A stretch of DNA of 64,000 nucleotides. It comes from Batillaria attramentaria (Eukaryota; Mollusca; Gastropoda; Batillariidae). This document shows positions 1-11,595 of the stretch, piece by piece. The DNA lies in contig JACVVK020000034.1 of assembly GCA_018292915.2 (NCBI GenBank), positions 685,001 to 749,000 of the forward strand, written 5' to 3'. The translations under genes and the position numbers were made by a program. How positions within the stretch are numbered: position 1 is the first letter of the stretch; each line of letters opens with the position of its first letter. Under the pieces are notes generated by a model. That model was not told the DNA's origin. It searched no databases and saw only the letters and a program-made list of their open reading frames with translations.

Positions 1-16
1 TCCCATTCGCCCGCAG

Positions 17-55
17 GATGTCGATACGCTGTCTGTACTCGGGAACGTTGTGTCC
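17..55 (+). CDS. Possible 39-nt microexon of the polycystin-1-like gene
   Basis: The sequence CCCGCAG/GATGTC opens a 39-nt stretch reading DVDTLSVLGNVVS in phase 0 and ends at a GTACGT donor. The next accepted exon (606) also starts in phase 0, so the pieces would join in frame. The upstream pyrimidine tract is partly outside the window, and nothing in the 13 residues is diagnostic. It could equally be the end of a longer exon or chance. Confidence 0.25.
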
Positions 56-335
56 GTACGTTTTGCCATCTTGGTTGTCAAAGAAACTTTTTAGCGCGGT
101 CATACAGACATCAAACACCATATAGGATCGAGAGCACATGCAGTTCCTTCAACAGCTCCCTAACGCCCATATGCATGAAATGCATGATATCCATACAACG
201 CAGTCAGTGTTAAACTGTTTGTGTGTTTGTTTGTTTGTTTGCATCTCACATCGTAATAACACGTGTTTTATTTTTTGTACACTGTACTGACTAAATTCGT
301 TTATCTTTGTATGTCTACGTGCATGTGCGCATGTG

Positions 336-435
<100 letters not shown>

Positions 436-605
436 GATTTGGGAAGGAGGAGTGCTAAGTTGTGCGTGTTGTTATTCTTGATGTTGTATTGTGGGAGTTT
501 TTGTTCGTGTTGTAGTTGTTGTTGTTGTTGTTTGTATTGTGTTGTGTTGTTGTGTTATCATTTTGTGTTTCAGTGTTTTCATTGTGTCTCTCTTTCGCTT
601 CGTAG

Positions 606-717
606 GCTGCGGGCACCACCGGGTTCCACGGGACTCTCACAGAACAAGAACAGGCCTTTGAGGATCCCATGTTCATGGACTATGACGGCAACAATGTTGC
701 CGTTAGTGACGACTGCC
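606..717 (+). CDS. Polycystin-1-like exon 1 of window (ectodomain)
   Basis: The acceptor is TTCGCTTCGTAG at 605 and the donor GTACGT at 718. It reads [20 protein letters not shown] and onward in phase 0, leaving one base (phase 1). The segment belongs to the juxtamembrane ectodomain before the GAIN core. A long (CT)n tract starts about 25 nt after the donor. Confidence 0.75.
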
Positions 718-738
718 GTACGTACTGAATACCCCCCC

Positions 739-814
<76 letters not shown>

Positions 815-2640
815 CCCCTCTCTCTCCCCCGCGAAATAGTCTTTGTTGCTTGCGCGGCGTAAAGCCCTAAATAACTAACTCTCATTTTAAAACAGCCTCT
901 TCAAAAATCTATTTACCAACAAATCACAAATAATGATAAAAGTAGGCACCGTATATTTACATATGTATAGACATACTAGTTCATGCATACGGTAATTGTG
1001 TGTGTGTATGTGTGTGTGCGTGCGTGCGTGCGTGTGTGTGTGGGTGGGCGGGTGGGTGGATGGATGTGGGTGTGTGGGTGGTACTTATGATCCTGTTTAG
1101 TCTGACAGTGTTTCGGGTGTATTTTTAGCAAACCTGTATACTTCAGTATGACCTTTGGCTTCAATGTGTTTTTCTCTCTCTCTCTCTTTTTTTTAAATAG
1201 TCCTCAACCATCCACGCTCTGGGGACATCGACGAGGCTGTGAGAAACCACAAGATTCTCACGAACTGCAAAATGACAAGAGCACGTGTAAGTATGCATTT
1301 TGAGTAAGACTTGGTAGGGATTGTGGTAAGGGCATGGAGTTCCAGCAGCAGCTTCTTCCCAATGGTAGAGCGTACGTTGCACTCTCAATGTTCGGGTCGT
1401 GAGTTCGAATCCCGGCGGGGGGCCAAATATTTGTGCTGGCCTTTTTCTCGTTGCCCCGTCTTTGATATCACCCTTACGTGGTGGACAAGGACGTTAAACT
1501 ACAAAAAAAACCCACCCCCACCCTTTTCTTCTCCTTTTTCTTCTTGAACACTGTCACCCTCCGATCCCCCCCCCCCCCCCCCCCCCCGCGCAAAGCCCGG
1601 GGAGACGGGATAGCCGAATATCTCAGACCTACACCAGGCTACGGAAATAATTTTCATACCCAAACGAAAGCTTATTTTCTGCACTTGGCAGTGATACCAA
1701 TAACCCCATAAGCCCCAAGTCACCCTACGTTCTCCTTTTGAGAAGGCCTTCACATAAAAGTGGGCAGCCGGGATAGCCGAATGGTAGAGCGTTGGACTTA
1801 AAATGCTCGGGTCGTGACTTCGAATCCTGGCTGGGGCCAAACATTTTTGTTCTCGCCTTTTTCCCCGTTTCCCCGTCTTTGATATCACCCATACGTGGTG
1901 GAAAAGGACGTTAAACTCCTAAACACCCCCCCCCCACCCCCACCCCCACCCCCGCACAAAAGCCAGCACTGTGCTGAAGGTCTTCCAGCCTGCCGCGTGC
2001 CTGCAGCTTCACCGCTAAAAAAAAAAAAATACAAGATCAGTGTCATTGTCGTTATCATTGCCTCCGTCTCTCAAGAGATGGTAATTAGCAATGCACGGTT
2101 TACACGTTAAAGCTATAGCTTTCTGTAAGCACTTCACCTTGAAACATTGGTTCTGTCCGTGCAGAACAAAGAGCTACAGGAGAAGACTGCCCGTTTCATG
2201 CAAAACTTGAAAAAGAACTTCATGGATAACACCATCCTTGGAGAGTCGGAGATGCATGCGACAGACCACCAGCGCACTGCGCTCGTGAAAACGGAGGCTC
2301 AGAAGATTCTGGAGTAAGGAAGTCTTAGTTTGGTCTTTGTATTTTTTGCTGGGTTTTTTGTTTTGTTTTGTTTTTTTAGTGTTTGTTGTTGTTTGGTGGG
2401 GTTTTTTGTTTGTTTTGTTGTTTTTGTTGTTGTTGCTGTTGTTGCTTTTTGTTGGTTTTTTGTTTTCCTGTTTGTTGTTGTTGTTGTTGTTTGTTTGTTT
2501 TTATTTGTTTGTTTTTTTTGGTTTTTTCTTTTCTTTTTTGTTTTTTTGTTTTGTTTTGGTTTGTTTGTTTGTTTGTTTGTTTTTTTGTTTGTTTGTTTTT
2601 TTTGTTTTTTGGGGGTTTTTTGGGGTTTTTTTGTTTTTTG

Positions 2641-2672
<32 letters not shown>

Positions 2673-2818
2673 GTATTTTTACGCAAGTGTGTAACAAAAT
2701 GAGTCTATGTGATAACTCTCCGTAGTCTGTCTGTCTTGCGGTCGGTCTATCTGTACACATTTGTGTTTGCTGGGGAAATGGTAAAAAATACAAATAATAT
2801 CAGTTTCTCCACCTTCAA

Positions 2819-2878
<60 letters not shown>

Positions 2879-5500
2879 AGGGAATCAGTAAGAGGGTCCA
2901 AATTAAACCGTTTTGGAAGGTTTGCTCGTTTGTTTGTTTGTTTTCCCCCTTTTTTTTTGGGGGGGGGGGGGTCCTTCCATCATCATCTACCCTTTGTTTC
3001 AATTTTTATTTCTTATTTTATGTTTACTCTTTTTTTTTCTTTTTAACAAATATTATCAGATGTACAGATTTTATATAGAAAATACACAGCAACACCGATT
3101 TTAAAACAAGCCACTAAGCACTGCGTGCGTGTTCTCCACCTCTAAATTATGTAAAACAGATGAAATACAGTAATACATAATTTAGAGGTTTAGAGGTTCT
3201 CCGCCTCTAAATTATGTATTACTGTATTTCATCTCTTTTACAGGGCATTGTTTACACTGGACAACAAAATTTCATCTGGTTTTCAGGGCACAGTTGAGTT
3301 TACACTGGACGACTATAATTCATCTGGTTTTCAGGGCACCGTTTACCCACTGGACGACTATATTTCATCTGGCTTTCAGGGCACCGTTTACACAGGACAA
3401 CTAAATTTCATCTGGTTTTCAGGGCACCGTTTACACTGGGCAACTATCTTTCATTTGTGTGCTGTTTTCAGGGCACCATCTGGTTTTCAGGGCACACTGG
3501 ACAATTATATTTCATTTGTGTGTTGTTTTCAGAGCACCGTTTACACTGGACAACTCCGACGTGTCAGTCGAGTTTACAGGAAGCTTTTCGGATGCATTCC
3601 CGAGCGGTCTTCTCCCAGCAGACGCCCATGTAGTGTTGGAGGTAGGCAGCTATGTACAATATACGTCGTACTGTATACGTATATACGTTCCAACGTATGT
3701 TGTTCCAACCAACATGGAAAACAGCTCAAGCCACGCTCTGGAAAAATTAGCGCAAAGGCATGTTATAGTCGCGTGTCACACGGAAAACACGGAAGAACAA
3801 CATGTTCGCTGTTTATGCGGACCAAAAAAAAAACAAAACAAAAAAAACCACTCCCTTTGAGACATTGGCCTAAGTTTTCGTATCATTGTGCGTTCGCAGG
3901 TGACTGAAACGTCCAACTTCCCAGCCCGCTATTCCGCTGTGGCCAAGAACCTGGGCAAGACAACGGAGTTCGTCACCATCAGCCTGTCGACCTACGCGGG
4001 ACCTCTCAGGGTCAACGGCATGAAGAAACCGCTCAAGTTCGTCATCCCACGCGACAAGAAACAGCCCCGGCTCGCATACAAAGACATCAAGTGAGTAGAG
4101 TATTTTCTTTGTGATTTAGCCTCTAGCTACGGCTGCTACTTATGAGTACTTAGAGCGGCCCGTGCCACTTTGGACACACCGGTTCCCACTTGAACATCGA
4201 AGTTAAGCAACGCTGGGCCCGGTTAGTACTTGGATGGGTGACCGTCTGGGTACAGGCCGGGTGCTGCTGGCCCCGGTCCGGGCATGAATTTGGTGTGAGA
4301 TTTCTCCTCACTAAATCGAGTCAAAATCACGTGCAGACTCGCTTTCGGTGCCTGTTTCGGCCCGTGTACACACGCATGCACGTTCCATGAAGTATGCACG
4401 ATAAAGATCCCAATTCCATCATTCGAAAAAGAGTAGGCCGAAATGGCCGGTGGGTTAGAAACACAAACACACGCATGCAGGGGGGAAAAAAAAGGGTGGC
4501 GCCGGTTCATGGCGACGCGCCCGAATTTCCCCTACTATGGTAGTGGGACGAACAAGAATTCCAATCCAAATTATCGTGGACGCTAATCACCCTCTGAACT
4601 TCCAATGAGTAAATTCATCTTAGATGATAATTACCACAGAGCGTTAACAAGGAAATTCATCTTTGATGCTGATCACCACAGAGCGCTAGGGCTGAGAGGC
4701 CGGGCCTTGCCCGCGCTGTTGTTTTGAACTTGCCGTTTGCATGGAAACGGCTCAACACCGGCAACTTGGCCATTAACTTTGTCGGCACGATCTCAGGGTA
4801 CTGGTTCACCTTTGTCAACGAGTCTTTCAACATTTGCCGCCCAGACGATCCGCGGTGTCAGCTTTGTTGTATTCTTTCATCTTTCAAAATCATACACTGA
4901 TACAGGTACATCTTTCAAAACATACACTGATATACATACATTTTCCAAAAACATACACCGATAGATGTACATCTTTCAAAAATCATACACTGATACACGT
5001 ACATCTTTAAAATCATACACTGATACACATACATCTTTCAAAACATGCATTGATACACGTACATCTTTCAAAATCATACACTGATACACGTACATTTTCC
5101 AAAATCATACACTGATGCACGTACATTTTCCAAAATCATACACTGATACACGTACATTTTCCAAAATCATACACTGATACACGTACATTTTCCAAAATCA
5201 TACACTGATACACGTACATTTTCCCAAATCATACACTGATACACGTACATTTTCCAAAAAACATACATTGACTTTGTTGTACGACTGCTGATCGTTTTCT
5301 GCAGCCCCAAGCTGGCCTCGTGGAACGAGTACCAACTGCACGAGACGGAGATCGAGAAGGACCATGCTTCCCTGCACGTTGGGCTTTGTATAGACACGCC
5401 TGGCGTCCAGTTCGCTGTCGTCTTCAGTTTTGGGGAGAGACCCAACCACCACGAGGGGCGCTGCAACGCTTCTTACTTAGTGCCGCCGGATATCAACAGT

Positions 5501-5580
<80 letters not shown>

Positions 5581-6773
5581 GTGTGTGTGTGTGTTTGAGA
5601 GAGAGAGAGAGAGAGAGAGAGAGGTTGGCAGCTGCATTGCTTAGTTAAGTCTCATCAGTCAGAAATTTAAAAACAAAAAACAAAAAAACTGAAGCTCAGA
5701 AACAACATGCGTCACTCTCTTCTTTCTTTTTTTAGTCTGTTTTTTTTTTAAACCATTTATTGATACATGTACATCTTTCAAAAACATACACTGATACACG
5801 TACACCTTTCAAAAACATACATCGATACACGTACATCTTTCAAAAACATACATCGATTCACGCGCATCTTTCAAAAAACATACACTGATACACGTACATC
5901 TTTCAAAAACATACACTGATACACGTACATTTTTCAAAAACATACACTGATACACGTACATCTTTTTAAAAAAAAATCCCATCCTGATACACGCTGCATG
6001 CGTCATTTTCAGACTGGGTCAACTGCTCGCGAGTGTACATGGACAACCTGCAAGTCAACAACTACAAGGGCAAGGTCTACATCGGCGTCCGCCAGCTCAT
6101 GGCCAACGAGACGAACATGAACCTCACCGACTGCCAGCTGCCAGACTACTGGTCCAACGGCACGAAGGAAGCACAGTTCACTACCAACTACACGCTGCAG
6201 CTCTTCACCTCTGGCTGCTACTCCATCTCTGAAGGGGACAGTGACTGGACCACAGATGGCTTGAGGGTGAGAAACCGGTTTTTTTTGTTTTTGTTTTTTT
6301 GTTGTTGTTGTTTTTTTTTTTTGTTGTTGTTTTTTTTTGGGGGGGGGGTGTTGTTGTTGTTGTTTTGTTGTTGTTGTTGTTGTTGTTGTTGTTTTTTTTG
6401 TTTGTTTTTTTGTTGTTTTTTTGTTGTTTTTGTTTTTGTTTTTTGGGGTTTTTTTTTTTTTTTTGGGGGGGGGCTTACTTGTGGAACAAAGTGAGCCTAT
6501 GTAATAACCCTCCTTCGTCTGTGTGTGTCTGTCCGTGTATCTGTGCGTCCGCAGTAAACTTTCAACGTTGGCATTTTCTCAGAATCTACAAATAGTGGCG
6601 GCACCAAACTTGACAGCCATAAGACCTTTCAAACCATATAATTTTGAATTACCTCGACTCAAGGTCAAGGTCATGAAAGCTGTCTGTCGTGAATTTATAA
6701 ATTACCATTTTTGCAGAAACTAAAATTACTAGAGGCGTCAAATTTGGCATAATGTCTCGGCCGAAAGTTATTG

Positions 6774-6865
<92 letters not shown>

Positions 6866-6869
6866 GAGT

Positions 6870-6943
<74 letters not shown>

Positions 6944-9900
6944 GGAGTTGGGGGTGGGGGGATTCTGACACTCGGTCAACTTTCACACACTATGTCCATG
7001 TAGGTTTCCCACGAGACAGACGACACAAAGACTGTGTGCGAGTCGACCCACTTGACCACGTTCGCTGGCGGCTGGGTGGTAGCGCCCAACACCATCGACT
7101 GGAACTACGTGTTCAGCAACATGGACTTCCTCAAGAACCCCACGCTCTACGTCACCGAGATCGTCATCGCCGTCGTCTACATCATCGCCCTCATCTGGGC
7201 CAGGCGCAAGGACAAGAAGGACGTGGAACAGGTAAGGAGAGAGGCCTGTGGGTCAGTTGCGCTTACTTGTTGTAAACAGGGGATTTGGTTCGAGTCCTCG
7301 GTGGGTAGGAATATGGTGGGATTTTTCCTACCATATCGAGTCAAATCCATGTGCAGACTCGTTTACGGTGTCTGTCTCGCCTTCGTGTACACACGCACGC
7401 ACATACATCAGGTGTGCACGCTAAAAATCCCACGTTCATCTTTCGAAGAAGAGTAGGCTGTGGCCATGCCGGTGTCGTGGTAAACAGAAATACTGTCGCA
7501 CGCACCAAAGTGAATGGCAGGGTGGAGGTCTGCACATAAAGTAGCGCTTAGCGGCAGCAGGCTTTCACTGCTTCGTCCTCTAGCCCTGCGGCGCCGTGAG
7601 CATTTCTGCAGAGATAGATAAGTGCGCCGAGGAGAAATCTACCATAGCAGACGACTCCACTCGGCACGCCCCGAGGCCAAAGTCCCATCCCTTTACGTTG
7701 CCGTGTATTTGCAAAACACAGTTACTGTACGTCCCCTTCCTCCTCTGCTGTGGAAATGTTCAGCCCACTAAATTCAAAAATAAATGCAAATCTGCGGAGC
7801 TGGCCCTTCGCACCACGTGATTGTAATGTGTTCACTGTCCAGTGTGTGAGAGAATGCGTGTGATTTGCGTGAGCGTGTGTGCTGGGTTTAGCTCGCGGCA
7901 CTTTGAGCCAAATATTTGGGATAAAGCGCCCTATATTAATGCGCTTATTATTACTATTATTATATTCGAATGACTATACTTTTTTCATTCCAGCTTGGTA
8001 TTGCACCACTCATGGACAATGATCCCAAGGACAAGTACTACTACGAAATTGTCGTCGTCACGGGCATGCGCAGAAACGCTGGAACTGACTCGAAGGTGGG
8101 GAATTCTTGGACTTTTTATGATCATTATAATGATTGCTTTTTGGTACCTTTTCCTAGAATACTGTATAGGGGTGCGGCCTACAGATTGTGTGTTAACTTA
8201 AAATAAGTTTTTGAGCTTCTTGAGAGTTGTGCCATTCGGAAGTCGGGCTGCACAATCATTTCCTTTACAGGTGTAATTTCTATCTCAACTGACTGAATCA
8301 ATGTGGTACAGCCTATAGATTGCTTCATTTTGGGTAGGGTGGGTGTTCGGGAGTTTAACTTCCTTTTCCACCACGTATGGGTGATATCAAAGACGGGGCA
8401 ACGTGAAAAAAGGCCAGCACAAATATTTGGCCCCAGCCTGGATTCGAATTCACGACCCGAGCGTTGAAAGTCATTCGGCTATTACCCCGGTTCCTCCTTC
8501 ATTGTGGGGATTTTAGGAGAGTTGTGTCATTTGAAAGTCAAACTGCACAGTCATTTGATTTCCAATCTGCTTTTTATTTGTCGCTAAACTAACCCAGCGC
8601 TAGAGAGAGAAAGGTTTTACGCACTCCTCATGATATGTCTAAGCATCTTTGCGCCTGCCAGGATTATGTGTAACGAATTGTGTTGTGCTTGTGACCAGGT
8701 GTTCTTTATCCTGTCCGGAGAAGAGGACGAGACGGACGTGCGTCAGTTCACTGACAGCAAGCGCAAGATCTTCCGCCGGGGCGCCACTAACGGCTTTCTC
8801 ATGGCCACAACCAGGTCAGTGGTCAAACTTACTGTAGTCCGTCGTTTTCATTAATGAGGGCTTAAAATGTTCCACCTTTCGGCGGATTTCCAGCTTTGGC
8901 GAAAGCCGTTCCTCTCACCAAACGTGTTTTTCCTCATCAGAAGCACTTGTGAACTCACTTGTTGTTGTTGTTGTTGTTGTTGTGTTGTTGTTTTCTGAAG
9001 CTCTTACATTCATGCCAAAGTGCAGGGATTTTAGTCTGATATTTTTGGTGAAAGTTTCGAGGGAGCATCCCCCTCCCCCCGGGCACCCATAGCATAACGC
9101 GCGACTTTGTCACTTCGTCGTTAAAATTAAATGTCACACACTTTTCCTACCTTTGGACCATGGACCATTTTACGATTGGACGATTAATAAGATTCCCAGT
9201 AGTTCAGCTCACACTTTCATTTTTTTTTCTGCTCTACTTTGTGTGTTACTGCTGTCCTGTCCCAGGATTTTCCATTGGGGTCTGAATCAATTTATTACCA
9301 CAGAAACGTTCGACATGGTTGCATTTACATGTACGAAGAGGTGTCAGGAATCATTGGGAATATGATGCTCATTTGTGGAGATGCTCCCACGCTGCAATCC
9401 TTTTCACTCTCACACCAAGGCAGGACATTAATGTCAATATTCTGTAAGACCTACGTACCAAACCGGGAAAGTATTGGCAAACGTGGCCAATCTTTACATA
9501 AAAAAAAAACGGTACAGTAATATCAAAGTCCTGACGACCTTCACATCAAAACGGGATAGTTTCGTCAAAATTCTGATCACCTATGTGCCTGCCAGAACGG
9601 GACAGTGATGTCAAATTCTGACCGCACCCACATACCAAACGGGACATGCGCAGTATTGTCAAAACCCTCACCCACCTCCTCATCAAAACGGGATAATAAT
9701 GTCAAAATCCTTAACGACCTTTACATGAAAACGGGATAATAAAATCTCAAAATTCTTAACGACCTTCACATCAAAACGGGATAATAATGTCGAAATCCTT
9801 AACGACCTTCACATCAAAACGGGATAATAATGTCAAAAATCCTTAACGACCTTCACATCAAAACGGGATAATAACGTCAAAAAATCCTTAACGACCTTCA

Positions 9901-11465
9901 CATCAAAACGGGATAATAATGTCAAAATCCTTAACGATATTCACATCAAAACGGGATAGTTATGTCAGAGTCCTGGTCTCTCTCTCTCTCTCACGCCAAA
10001 ACCCGGGAAACGTAATCCCCAAAATCCTGCCCACCTCTACATCAGAAATTTATTCACGCTCTTCTCCTCTGTCTTCCTCAGGCCGCTGGGTTACCTGAAC
10101 TACGCGCGCGTTTGGCATGACAACTCGGGTAAGGGCAAGTTCGGCGGCTGGTACCTTAACTACATGATCGTGCGGGACGTGCAGACGGACGAGAAATGGG
10201 TCTTCATCGCCGACAGGTGGTTCGCTGTGGAGGAGGACGACGGAATGGTAAGGCTGCGTTTTGGTTCTGTCCTTATTAGCCACGTCTTTGTATTGGTTTG
10301 TTTTGGGGTTGTTTTTTTCTCTTTTCTCTCTTGTATTACCACTTGTTTCTTGCCATTTGATGTACAGTATATGTATACATATGGCAGTCACGGTATCTGT
10401 ATCTGCATCTGTATCTAAAGCCAGCTCTTAACTGGGCACTGTGGAGCGCTACAGTGTTGGGCACACATGTGACACAGTTGTGATTTCGGTGATATCCGCC
10501 GCTGTGGCGTCATCACAGCCGCTACTGGGATTTCAAAAAGCCCCAGCTGTGACTGTGGGTTCCACAACAGGTTCTGGCTGTACTACGTCACTGTGCGCGC
10601 AAACATGGCGGACAGTGTATCCTCGATTGCATTGTCGCCTGAACAGACTTCAGTGTTTACAGACCTTTTCGAAGGACACAAATGTCTTTGGGACGACAAG
10701 GATAAGCACTACAGAAGCCGGACGGCTTGCCTCCGAGCTCTGCTTGCCATTGCGGACGCTATGGGCGTCGGATGGTATCGCATCGTGATCATGTGATCGT
10801 ACGTCACCGTGCACAGCTGCCTTTGTTCAGTTCTGTAGTAAGTAGACACACCGAGCGCAAGGATTGTGATGTGGCGCATGTGTGTTTCGCGCGCTGTGCC
10901 CAGTTAAGAGCCGGCTTATGTCTAGGTCGGTCTGTAAACTTAACAGACCTGCAGAGTGTATCTTTAATAATTCTGCATTTGTTTGTACACGAAGGCAAGA
11001 CAAGCACCATAAACGAGTCTACACGTGTATTGGACTCGATTTGGTGAGGGAAAAATCCCAACCAAATTCCTGCCCAGCAAGGTGTCGTTACCACGAAACC
11101 AGATGCTCACGCTGGTTCACATTCTCCATGAGACGGTGCACTCTTTCTGTCACCTTTGCGGTTTTTCATTTGTAGGTTGACCGCATCATCCCGGCCGCTA
11201 CCCGCGACAGAATGACCGAGTTCGGGCACCTGTTCGCCGAGAGGAGCCGCAAGAACCTTGCCGACGGCCATCTCTGGTTCTCCGTGGTGGCACGCCCTCC
11301 CCAGTCCCGCTTCACGGCCGTTCAGCGCGTCACCTGCTGTCTGTGTCTGCTCTACACGTCCATGTTGGCGAACGCCATGTTCTACAGGACGGATGGGAAC
11401 ACCAACACTGGGGGTGGCTTCACGATCGGACCCTTCTCTCTCACTCCGGAACAGGTGCGTGCGTG

Positions 11466-11531
<66 letters not shown>

Positions 11532-11555
11532 CGTGTGTGCGTGCGTGCGTGTGTG

Positions 11556-11595
<40 letters not shown>

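Noticed and set aside
2299..2793. 164-aa minus-strand and 131-aa plus-strand frames
   Set aside because: They lie in a T/G-only low-complexity tract and give Lys/Gln/Thr or Phe/Cys/Val runs; no domain and no splice support.
3248..3907. 219-aa plus-strand frame starting [18 protein letters not shown]
   Set aside because: It reads through the tandem splice-site array, then through exon 4 in the wrong frame. It is recorded as a repeat and a finding, not as a gene.
4154..4271. A functional 5S rRNA gene
   Set aside because: The 5S-like sequence is diverged from a typical 5S RNA and continues directly into a SINE body found elsewhere without the 5S part; there is no poly-T terminator after it.
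4868..5275. CRISPR-like regular repeats
   Set aside because: The units are directly adjacent with no unique spacers, lie in a eukaryotic intron, and behave as a minisatellite. The same holds for 9440-9975.
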